Below, piece after piece: positions 25,601 to 36,155 of a stretch of DNA of 64,000 nucleotides (position 1 is the first letter of the stretch; the number at the start of each line of letters is the position of its first letter). The stretch is from Phytoseiulus persimilis (taxonomy: Eukaryota; Arthropoda; Arachnida; Mesostigmata; Phytoseiidae). A program made the position numbers and the translations under genes. The stretch spans positions 18,968,745-19,032,744 of the forward strand of contig CM075102.1 in assembly GCA_037576195.1 (NCBI GenBank), in the 5' to 3' direction. A model generated the notes under the pieces. That model did not search any database and was not told where the DNA came from. It worked only from the letters and a program-made list of their open reading frames with translations.

Positions 25601-27481
25601 CTCTCGCCGTCGTCTGCGACGACTACTTCATCGCCTCCCTGGAAGAATGCTCACAGGTTCGTGGGTCTCGTGGACCTTCATGGGGATCAGATTCTCCAAT
25701 AGACAAGACGATTGAGCCGAAGCTTCGCGAACATAGCGGCAAGAGTCTGAGGGGTTTTCCGTCTTTCCAGCGCCTCAACCTATCCGACGATGTGGCAGGG
25801 GCGACTTTCATGGCGGCAGGATCTTCAGCGCCTGAATTGTTCACGGCGATTCTCGGCGTGATCGTAGCCAAGGGCGACGTTGGAACGGGAACCGTCGTTG
25901 GATCCGCGGTTTACAACGTCCTGTTCGTCATCGCGATCTGTGGACTCTGCGCGGGACGAGAAGTGCCGGTCACCTGGTGGCCTCTGTTCCGCGATTCCAT
26001 CTTCTATGCGTTCACCGTTGTTGTCCTGATAGTCGTGATTGCCGATTCGCAAGTTTCTGCCGGCGAATCATTCGTCATGCTGCTCCTGTATGGACTCTAC
26101 ATACTTCTCATGAAGTAGGTTACGCAGGGCAACAGCGCAAATGCCTGAGCGTCGGACACATTTACCATTTCCTCGCTCGGAGCGACGGAATACTGATCGC
26201 CGATGACTTTCCAGATTCAATCGCCTGCTCCATCTCACCGTTGCCCGAAAATTCGGGCTATCGGATGTTGTGCAGAGCCGTGAAATGGATGTGCTCACCG
26301 GAAACAATCAGAACAGCTATGCTTCTGGCGGAATGACTGCGTGTCATATCGGATTTTATGAGGCCGCGCTGATCATCATGTGCTCCTACAACTTCAAACC
26401 AAAAACTCGGTTTTGGGCCGCCGCTAAGAGAATCATGCACAATCGGCAAAAAAGTCAGCAGAGGCTCACTCGAAGGTGAGCTCCACACGCGTGTCGAGGC
26501 GTTCGCCTACTTTGATTCCTGACAGCTGCTGACCGTGTTCTGATTGTCGTTTCACAACTTCCAGTGAAAGCGGCTCAAGAGTAGCGGTGAACAAGAAGTA
26601 CAACTGGCGCGTGCGGCCGCCGCTTGAAAACGGTCTGAAAGACCAAGCGATCTACTGGATCCGAATGCCGCTTCTCGCTACTCTGGAATACACCATACCA
26701 GATTGCAAGGCCAGCCCTAATAGCAGGATGTTCATGGCGACGTTCGCCATGTCCATCTGGTGGACAGCTGTTTTCTCTTATCTGATGGTGTGGATGGTGA
26801 CCTTGATCGGGTTCACCATGCGCATACCGGACTCTATTATGGGTGAGTGGCGGAAGAAGTCTCCGCCGTCTTCGGGAGCCCGCATGAGGCCTCTGGAAAA
26901 TCTGGGGACGAGCCTCGTCATCCGCTTCCGCTCAGTCCTCGTTCAAGGTATCCGGAAGACAAGCAATTCTTCTTCTTCCGCTGCAGGCATCACTTTCCTG
27001 GCGGCGGGGACGTCGATACCCGATGCGTATGCTTCGCTACTGGTCTCTAAGCAAGGACAAGGAGACATGGCAATCGCGAACTGCTTCGGTTCGAACGTTT
27101 TCGACATTCTGGTGGGACTCGCGGTTCCGTGGCTGATCCAAACGACGTGGATCGACCCCTCGGGGTACGCGATAATCTTCTCGAGAGGACTTCTCTATAC
27201 AGTTGTCCTCCTCTTCTTGACCATCATTATCACAGTAAGTTCGGTCGCTGGAACACTTCCGATGGATTGAACTTATCATCAAGCGAAAACTGCCTGAAAA
27301 GTATCATGACGTGACTCTGTTTCAGATCATTGCAATTCACCGCAGCGGCTGGTATCTAACCAAGAGCCTAGGCGCTTTCCTGATGGTAATCTATGTTCTC
27401 TTTCTCGTGCTATGCTCGGCTATCGAGTTCAATGTGTTCAGCAACGTCAATCCTCCGACGTGTCCCGAGCCGGGCATGTGA
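22647..27481 (+). CDS. K+-dependent Na+/Ca2+ exchanger (SLC24/NCKX family)
   Basis: Eight exons: 22647-22785, 24035-24376, 25505-25656, 25771-26114, 26215-26475, 26565-26842, 26987-27234 and 27326-27481. They sum to 1,920 bases (639 aa plus stop) with every phase consistent. This plasma-membrane antiporter exchanges Na+ for Ca2+ plus K+. Residues 21-34 are a signal-anchor helix. Residues 47-160 are a Ser/Thr/Pro/Lys-rich extracellular region. The family block EFPPDLF leads into the first membrane helices (IYLFYALAVVCDDYF). The alpha-1 repeat (GATFMAAGSSAPELF, Glu233) and alpha-2 repeat (GITFLAAGTSIPDAYAS, Asp518) hold the two acidic ion ligands. Asp545 in GSNVFDILVG corresponds to the Asp that gives K+ dependence in NCKX2, and the 518-545 spacing matches NCKX2 548-575. 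A cytoplasmic loop of about 90 residues separates the halves. A second ATG two codons in (22653) could also start. The weakest border is the donor GTTCGT after 25656. Which paralogue it is was not resolved. Confidence 0.95.
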
Positions 27482-30400
27482 GCTCTATTTTTGTAAACCG
27501 TCCGTCGTTAACTCTTATTCTTCAAAAATCATGAATTATGGGGAGCTCTTGCCGTTCTATCTAACAATCAGTGGAACAATCAAACATTCAACCTTGATGT
27601 ACACACTCCGTTCTAGAAGATGAAGCTTCTTTCGATGACCGTCTGTTCTCAGCGACGAGGATCAGGTCGCTTTAAAGTCCAGCGCTGGTCCGCCTACCTC
27701 CGACTACAATATTTGCACGAGAGGAGCTGTTACAAATCAAACAAACAAAAAGAGGACTAGAAAAATCCAAGGAGAATGGAGAGAGCATCATTAAGGTGAA
27801 CTTTCAAAGTCTCGGTGCCGATAAAGTGTGCTTCAAGGGCGCTTCAAGAGCCCGCTCGAGAGAAAATCGCCAGTTTTTGGCCTTTATCGAACCACCGGTC
27901 TTTCATCTACTCGAAATCCGAAAGTCTTTCAAATAGTCTCGTCGAATAGAGCAACTCCGCATGGAGATCAGCGTTGACCACCCCAGCCTACTATTATGTA
28001 ATTCGTGTCGTCTTCTTACCCAATCATATACAACAGCCTAGATGCTAAAGAAGGGCCTTGTGTACGTACACGAATCATGGAACCTTCGACATGTCTTTCA
28101 AACTTGTCGCCGTGGGCTGTTCGTGGACCGTCCCACGGTGGCAGCGGAAGTCTTTCACTTTGGCAAGCGCTTCGCGAGTCGCCGCAGCGCACTTTTACAG
28201 TGCTAGACAACGGATGGAATCTAGACAGTTTACTCACCTTTTGATCGCGAACTCACCATCCGCACTCACTCATAGCTGCCCACAGCATCCAATCAACCCG
28301 TCAATGTTGCAATGATTATATAATGAACGTGAACCATATCCCACGGAAGAGAACCAACCCAATAACGGAACAGCAAACCAACCAACCCACCCATCAAACT
28401 AGCATCTCTACAATCTCATTCAGCTCTCTAACGCTTACTTCAGGATACCGTAGCCAGTCTAGCTCACTAACAATCAATTCCGTGTCAGCAGAATTCGGCA
28501 ATCGAATTCGAACACGAAGGCATCGTCATGAATTAACGATGATCGTAACGTATATGAGGTACTCTCAACACATCGATGTCGCACTCTTGTCTCGGTAGAG
28601 CCAGCTGCAGTCGAATCCGGAAGCTGTGAATGCCCGAGCTACGTACTGACGCTAGAGGTAGTTCTATGATCCACGTACGAGACTCCAGGGACTCAAGTCC
28701 CAACGTGCGAGGAGTCCTCTTGCAATCAACTCAATTTGTATCCCATGTGTTTCACCGTGTTCTCTCTCTGTGTTCATCCTTTACTGTAGAAATACTGGAA
28801 CCGATCATGCCACATATTATACTTCGTATCTTCAGTGATGTCGTCATCGTAGATATGTCGCATCTCGGGAAGTCAACCGAATCCTTGTGCTACATTCGGA
28901 GGAATCGTTCGAACCGTCTCCTCGATTCCAATCATCTCGAGTTTCCCCTCGCGCAGAGTAAAAAGGAACACTTCTCCCCTGCCTCTCTTGAAACATGAAG
29001 CCCACGAAGTGTGAGAACCCAGTGCGCTCCTTCCCGGAGGGAATCTCTCTGTGTATATCTGTTCCGTTGACGATTAGTAGTCGTTCGTCGTCTTGGAAAG
29101 CCTTCCGAGACCGTCTCGATTGAGTCTGAAGTACACTGTTTATGGTCTCGTGAGAATGTAGCGTGGGAATGACTTCAGAGCCAAGACTTCCATTTATGAA
29201 GTGTGAACTCGTTTGTAGTTAGAGTTTTGTTGGAATACGTTCATCCGCCGAATAAGTTGATGATTGACTGGAGTGGGGTACGGAAATTGGGATGATACCG
29301 GGGTTGGACAGGAACAAACGGAAGAGATTCGGCGACGAAGGCCCGAATTCCAGCAACTCCTCCGTGTCCTGTTAAAGACACTGCCAACGGTTGCAAGGCG
29401 AACTCCACAAAGCATCCTGAGTTGGAATGAGACGTTACATACAATATCATTATTAGTGTTGACGTCCCCGGAGATATCAAACACTCATAATTGAAAAATG
29501 CTAATAGTGTCTTCATTGATGATATGATTAATACTTGTCATTACTAGTAAGAGATTGATTACCAGTCGTGGTCGATAACGAATAAACTGAACTTTTTTTT
29601 TAAATATGAGGGAAACGTCATTTCACCTAGCTGTGAATTCAGCTCATGCAGATGCTCTCCCTCGTCACTCCACGAGGTTGAGCCCCTCTGAACCCATTCC
29701 TTTTTCCAACACAGTTCTGGAGAATATCTACACCGATAAACCAGTCCGACTGATTCGCTCTGGCCTTCCACTAAAGGCCTTGTGCGCGGAGCTTAGTTAT
29801 CGGAGGTAGGTCAGCTGCAGTCGAAGAGCTCCGCTGCGGCATTCTCATGTGGAGAATAGGAACCCGAGCTAATATCCTCGAAGTTAGAGCATGAGCAATA
29901 AGCTGGAGCGTCAGGGATCGAATCTATTGCCCGGTTCCCAAGATAATTTCCATTGAGGCCACGGTTGGGCTGACGTGGCTGACGCCCACCCCAAGGGCGG
30001 CTTCGCCAAGGCAGCGATGCTTCTCGCTGGTCGCGGATCGTGGCTGGATTCGGCTTCTCTCGGACGCCTTTCTAAGCTATTGCGACAACGGCGCTCGTGG
30101 ATCGATAATCACCGGACACGATTCCCTCCCGATGCTCGTAGACAGGCATTCTGGCTGTTTCTAACCTCATCGCCCCATGAGCGACCCGCTATCAAGGAAC
30201 GAAAGAAACCCGATTTGAACCGGGGTGACCTGAAGATTGATATTCCTGGTGCCAGAGGCCAATCGCCGGGAGTTGGGCCATTCCGGATCAGCATGCGACT
30301 TTCCCAGAAGCCGTTGTTGAGCGTGACCAGAATCACTGGGCCGTTCTCCTATTGAGCGCGCGGGGCGCATGGCATGGCTTTACTCTGCCAGACTGACAGC

Positions 30401-32220
30401 AGTGTTATTCGGAACGTTAGAGATCCAGTTGAGACCATACGTTCCCGTTTATGCTGCTTTCCTGGATGGTTCAAGCTGAACGACAGAGACCGAAGGCGCG
30501 TTCAGACTCCCCCCCACTTGGTGGCCGCCGGCTGGCTTTGGGCCCTCACATCGACCGAGAGAGTTCCGGGTCCGACACGCTTGCTCTTCTTTCAGGGATT
30601 TTAACGTCGATTTATCATCACATCTGGAAAGAATCAAGCACGGTTCGAATTTTGACCGGCACAGGCCGCCGCTGACGGATCTTCAACGTTGATTCGGCAG
30701 AACTCAGAGAAAGCAGGGCTTCCATTGATAGAAATAGGACTCTGCACAGTATTCCAATGACAGAGACGCCGGGTCCGTGCCCAAAGGTTTAGGGCGCCGC
30801 CGACAACGCACGCCTCGCAAACCCACATCGAAGCTTCGGTTGGGATTTATCCCGCAGAATTTCCATCCCGATTATGGGCCCTGCGTCCTCCTCACCCGCT
30901 CCTTCCACGGAGAATAGTTATCCGAAAATGTCCTGGAGCACACTGATCGATGGCTGCAAGAGATTCAAGTCCCAACTGTGGAGCCCAGCTCCTCTAAATT
31001 GAGGACTGCCGAGACGAATCTCGTTCGGATTCATGAGTCGACAGAAGCTCGTCCCGGTCTCGCCATTTCCATGCTCCTCTTTGTATCGGAAGCACAACAG
31101 AGGATCGATTTCGGAAACGGTCTCCGGGATCATGTTCTTCTCGACGCGGGGTATGTTGAGGAGCGGCCAATTTAACCTGTCCTCAGACGGATCCAGAGGG
31201 AGCTGCTCCTATCGCTCCTTCAGAGTTCCGGTCAGGAGAACTAGACCTCCTTCCCCGGCTGGTCCCGGGATCCCTGAGATAGGAGATAGGAGCCAAGATA
31301 GAGTCTGGCACACCTTCATGTTCGCATCGATTCCGAAGGAGTGAGTATATCAAACAAATGCCGCTTTCTATCCCAATAAGATTCTGATTGTGGTTTTCCC
31401 TCCTCCTTCGAACTGGAGCTCAGTTCGTCGCGGAGGCTGATCGGACCATTGTTTCCTGTAAGCTGCGTATTCCCAGCAGTGCAGATTTCCCCTAACTCGC
31501 GCTATTTCAAACCTTCCAGATATTCAGACTGAAATATCCAGTGAACAACCTTCAATCCTTCGAGATAGCCGAGCGCGAAATCTGGAGATGTTTGCAGGTA
31601 AATTAAGGTCTCCGAGAGCAGGTACGAATAGGCGACAGATGGAGAGTTGGAAAATATTTTATTCTCATGATTTCTAACTACTTCAGGTGTTTGAAATTTC
31701 GCCCGTTTCAGTCCTGATTAAGCCAAGTGGCGCGGGACTTGGGTGACCGAAGCCGCACGGTCAAGAGGTCGCCTCAAGGTTTGCGGCCATGAAAAGGAGA
31801 GCACGCGCCTCAAAGAGCCTCCAGTGGACAACTCGCTGCTTTCAAAGAGAAGCACACGGCTTCCCGAAGGCTCACCAGGTTCGTATTGCTAGTGGAAGTC
31901 GCGCGCTCCAATACCGAATAAACAACAAGGCGACCATTCTCGAGGAAAGAGGTCGAATTTTCATCGTGCCAAATACACGCTTCGCCTCCGGGGCAGAAGC
32001 GTCGCTGCGGTCACTTCGCACTCCTACGTCAACTCACACTTTCGACTGAGTGAATCATCTTCTCCTTCTTTCCGCTCGCTCGTTTCTGTGAACTCCGTCT
32101 CCGGGGAAGGTCACTTTGTAACACTCTGTTGCCAAGACAGGCGAATGGCCTACCACAATCTAGGGCGTGACAAGCTGTCCTACGTCACCCTGACAAATTT
32201 TCGACGTATCCACTACTTGG
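27482..32220. other. Intergenic region without a supported gene
   Basis: This lies between the convergent 3' ends of the exchanger (+) and GALT (-). Open frames of up to about 126 codons (for example 29975-30355) have no family signature or matching splice sites. The first few hundred bases are presumably the exchanger's 3' UTR, but I see no clear AATAAA close to its stop. Confidence 0.4.
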
Positions 32221-33512
32221 TCACTTTTTCCTGACTTCAAAGTGCGTCTCACCGTCCAGATCGCGAAGAACTTGCGCTGCTGTTTCGGGCGAAATATCTC
32301 TTTGAGCTTGAGCGAGCAACTCGTACCCGACCTGATGCTTTTTGATCGTGGCCGATCGTAGGAGTGGAGGCAGGTACGATGCGTGCAGTTGCCAATGTTC
32401 CCCTTTGTATCCGTGCCATCCCATTGAGTAGGGGAATTCGGTCTCGAAAAGGTTGTCGTACTTGATCAGGAGTTGCTTCATGATTCTGGCTAGATCCTTC
32501 TTCTCGGCTGGGGTCAGGTCAGTGATCTCCTGGACGTGCCGTTTCGGCAGGAGCATGGTTTCATACGGCCATATCGCCCAGAACGGTACCAGGACAACGA
32601 AGTGATCGTTTTGGCACACGATCCTTTCACCCTTGACGAGCTCTTTCTGAACATACTCGACGAGGAGTGGACGGCCGTGCCTTTCGAAATATTCCCTCTG
32701 GGTTCTGTCTTTGATGCGGGGCTCGTTGGGGAAATACATCGAAGACCAAATCTGCCCGTGAGGGTGAGGATTCGAGCTGCCCATGAGGGCGCCCCTGTTT
32801 TCAAACAGCATCACCCATTTGAACGTTTTCGAGAGCTCAGCGTAGCGTTCCGTCCAGGCGTTTATCACTGTTTCGATGTCTGCCAGACTCATTTTCGCCA
32901 ACGTCAGACTCGGGTCGGGATGGAAGCAGAGCACCTCGCATCGACCCCGTCCGTCCCCCATTCTGAAGAGCTCGTCATCTTCCCGACCACCCGCAGGAGG
33001 GCGAGGACAGTCTTCTAGGAGCGCGGGGAAATCGTTAATGAACCACCAAGTTTCCTTGTAATCGGGGTTCTGCTGCCCGTTTGGACGAACGGCGCCGGGC
33101 GACAGTGGATTGTTTTGTGGGACATCTGCTTTTTTTCGCTCGGCCTTTTCTCCTAACCACGGTCGCTGGGTGCGTTGCGGAGAGACGAGAACCCATTCGT
33201 CCCTCAAGGGGTTGTACCGCGTGTGCGGATGTATGTTGATGTCGAACGCCTTCAACAGACGAAACTCATTAGGCCAAGAGACATTCAACGCAGAGTGGGC
33301 GAAATCGATGAATTTTCCGACCGCGTCCACCGACCCCGAGTCGAACGAATATCGTTCCGTCGGATTAGACGGGCTGACCGGAAACACACAGCCACTGAGG
33401 GTGAGGGTGAAACGACTTGTCAACGAATTTCCACGGTTGAGAAACTGGTTCCACGGCCCCTGGAGCACAAGGGACCGTTAACGAGCCGGCATCGGAGGCT
33501 GAAACTTACCAT
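32221..33512 (-). CDS. Galt: Galactose-1-phosphate uridylyltransferase (GALT)
   Basis: This cytosolic Leloir-pathway enzyme swaps UMP between UDP-glucose and galactose-1-phosphate. There are two coding parts: the ATG alone at 33510-33512, followed at once by a GTAAGT donor, then 32221-33249 after the acceptor TCTGTTGAAG, giving 343 aa (E. coli GalT is 348). Positions below use that model. RYNPLRDEWVLVSPQR (12-27) is the family N-terminus. SNPHPHGQIW contains the H163-P-H165 active site, with H165 the uridylylated nucleophile. PNE (Glu177), GWHG (His280) and LHA (His290) match metal-site residues of the bacterial enzyme. The third histidine of that cluster is Ser292, and the loop before it is about five residues shorter than in human or E. 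coli. The frame stays open upstream of 33249 to about 33468 but holds no ATG, which is why I place the start in a separate exon. Confidence 0.95.
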
Positions 33513-34555
33513 GCTGACGAAAAGAGTGTTAATTGAGAAACGTGACGGGGCTCGATTCCACGAGCAGTTTTTTTCCTCTGCCGAGCCGGTTGGTGGTTCG
33601 AATCAGCTGACTGCCGGCGTCCTCTCGCCGGGAACCCTCTCTGCAAACGTCCGAGAATGTTTACAACGCGCTAAGGCTCTCTACCTGCTCCGGCAGAGCT
33701 ATCGAACACGAATCCAGGGCAACAGCAGAGTCTGACAGCTCGGCGGCATTGACGATCCCGCCTTCGTCGCAGGATAGCTCGTCAAACAGAACAATTATCT
33801 CTCGATGTTTGGGTTCCCGTTGTTGTTTTAGTGCCATTGTTCGGCCCTATCTTCCGCTAACGCCAGCCGTGGCTCGAGGCATTGTTCCAGTGGGCGATCT
33901 AGGGATGAGAATCTGTCATTGAACGATCGGCGCTATCTCGATACCGGGCTGAATTCTTAGCTCGTCAAAAGAGCATTGGCGCCTCGCCCCGATACGCGCT
34001 CACCTCGAAAGCGTGGAAAAAGGTGATCTTCCCGGCAACCCGCCTGAATGTGGATCCAGGAACGAACGCAGGGCAGTGAACTGTCCGTCCTGCTTTTTGG
34101 AACGTTTGACGCTCCTCCGTTATCGGATGCGGGTCGCTGAGAGGAATTCACGACTTCATCGAATCCAGGTGGCCAGACCACCGAGCTGACTCCCCACCCC
34201 CTCGTGAATCCGGATCCCAGCTCCTCTCCCCGACTGCGGTGAACCGGGATCCGAGTCGCGCTCGAGAACGACGTTATCGCGAGCAGTTGGTTCATCACGA
34301 CGCTCCCCGACTCGGGAGTGGGAAATCCTGGAATCTTCGAAGCTGAAAATTTCAAGGAGAATGACTCGAACGCCGCCCTGTCTCCCTCGAACCTACTCAA
34401 CGGAAGAGCCGGATCCGGGCGACGATGCGAGCCTCTGAGGCGATTGAAGCCTCCGCGATCGACCCGGGCTATGATGATGTCAGACAGCACTTTTTACACG
34501 AATGCGCTCGGATGCCCTCTCCGCTTAGATGAGACGCTGTCGAAGCCGATGGCGT

Positions 34556-34712
34556 AACTAGGCGTAATGCCGCCCGGGGCGGAAGACTGAGTTCTTCGGG
34601 AACGCCGCCCCTCGAGCCTTCGCACGACGACTAGATAGAATAAAAAAGGTTCTCTACGACGCAAAAGCACCGAAACATCGCCACCCCCGGCAGTGGCGCC
34701 CGGGGCGGACCG
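34556..34712. repeat. GC-rich motif CGCCCGGGGCGG, two copies
   Basis: The 12-base palindrome CGCCCGGGGCGG occurs near 34571 and again near 34697. The first is preceded by GGCGTAACTAGGCGTAATGC, the second by GGCAGTGG. The paired arrangement, about 125 bases apart, looks like the end of a degraded mobile element, but no coding part or target duplication is visible. Confidence 0.35.
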
Positions 34713-36129
34713 CGATGACTCAGACCCGGGAGGGGGGACATTCCCGACGGCTCCAGACAGGCTTTTCAGAGATCTGGTCGCCGTCGGTTTCTCTTGTTAT
34801 CATCGCTTATTGGGAGCTGCAGACATTCGAGTCGAACATCCGCTGTGAATCAACTTCCACCGACGTCGTGTTCCCGATAATGAGTCATTCCCGAGTCGTT
34901 GCTCTGGATATTTTTGACGAGTCCTTTGTTGGCGCCGAATTATCACCGAACTCCCCCTGCCATTTCTCCGGATGCCGACCGAAGGAGGGAAGCGGAGCCT
35001 TATCGAAAACTCGGCGCGATCCCGAGACCGATCGAGGGCGAGCGTACAAGAGAATGAAACGTTCGATTTGCAAGCGGCGGTGATCCTCTCTTCTGCGAAC
35101 GACTATTAATTCAGTCGATCAATCAGCTGATGAAATCAGTGCTTTTACGTGGTATTGAGTGTTCCGGAAGCCTCTTACACAAAAATCGCCCCGTTCAATC
35201 TTCAGGCCGATGTTCAACCTTCGGTAGACAGGAGGTTCGGGATTTTAGAGTTTTTGGAAGTGGAGATATCGGCCACATTGAGTCGAACGTTCCGAGATCG
35301 CCGCCCAGAGATGAACCAAGCGAACTATCCGGAGAATTCGATCGAGGCTGAATTGATTTGTTCACTACGGCTCCAAAGTCCAAAACGGATTCGATGAGGA
35401 AATCGATATCAACTCGGAGCACTTCGGGGATCGAGACTCCCTCAGACTCTGGAGATGCTGCGCTCGCCTGAGTGAGAGGGTCACCGCTCCGTGAGCCCTC
35501 CGTTCTGAGTTCTCCTCGAGACGGCGCGAATTTTCGTGCGCCTCCTGAGCGAGAGCGTTTCGATCAGATCAGAAGGCCCCCCCTCTTTCTGGCAGAGCTC
35601 AGGGCTCGATTCGAAGGCGATACGCCCACAAAGAGCCTGACTCCGACTCCAGCACCAGTTCCGAGAGCTGAAGCCACTTCCGTGACGCCCGTTCGATGTA
35701 TTGCGTATAGAACGCACTCTTCCAGAGTTCTGTGGAGATAACGGGCTGCCGGGATGGAGCAAAACGCCACTTTCCATCGGCATTCCGACGAAAGTTCAGT
35801 TGCTAATGAGAGCTGAAAGTGCAATCATCTCTATTTGGCTCTGCCGCCGCCGAGGAACTCCAGCTCGAAAGATCAAGCGGGAAAAATCGAGAGACCTAAC
35901 GGATTTCGCTTCGTCGAAAGGGGGCCCAGCGGGGCAGAATGCAGTGATCTTTCGTTTGTTCGCGGAACCCGTCACCGCTGGAGGAACAATCATCTCCGAA
36001 TGCGATTTCGGAATCCAAAGCCAGTTATCGCAACTCAAGCATTGAACCCAACTTGCAACGACAATCACGCGCTCGATGTCAGCATTGTGTTGCGGTTCCT
36101 CTCGAGAGCGATATCGTCAATCTTATCAC

Positions 36130-36155
36130 AGAGAGAGAGAGAGAGAGAGAGAGAG
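36130..36155. repeat. (AG)n microsatellite
   Basis: Thirteen uninterrupted AG dinucleotides. This is an ordinary simple repeat and is likely to be length-polymorphic. Confidence 0.95.

Noticed and set aside
33390-33400. Strong acceptor-like CTCACCCTCAG on minus upstream of GALT
   Set aside because: Using it would add about 50 residues not found in GALT proteins and needs another start. The acceptor at 33250 gives the family's normal N-terminus in phase with the ATG exon.
33590-33606. GGTTCGAATC, a tRNA B-box-like sequence (also near 37340 on minus)
   Set aside because: No A box at the right distance and no cloverleaf can be drawn from the flanks.
33175-33735. Plus-strand open frame opposite the GALT 5' part
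   Set aside because: It overlaps the 5' end of the long GALT coding exon and its first intron, and follows from codon bias on the other strand. The minus-strand protein has clear conserved motifs.
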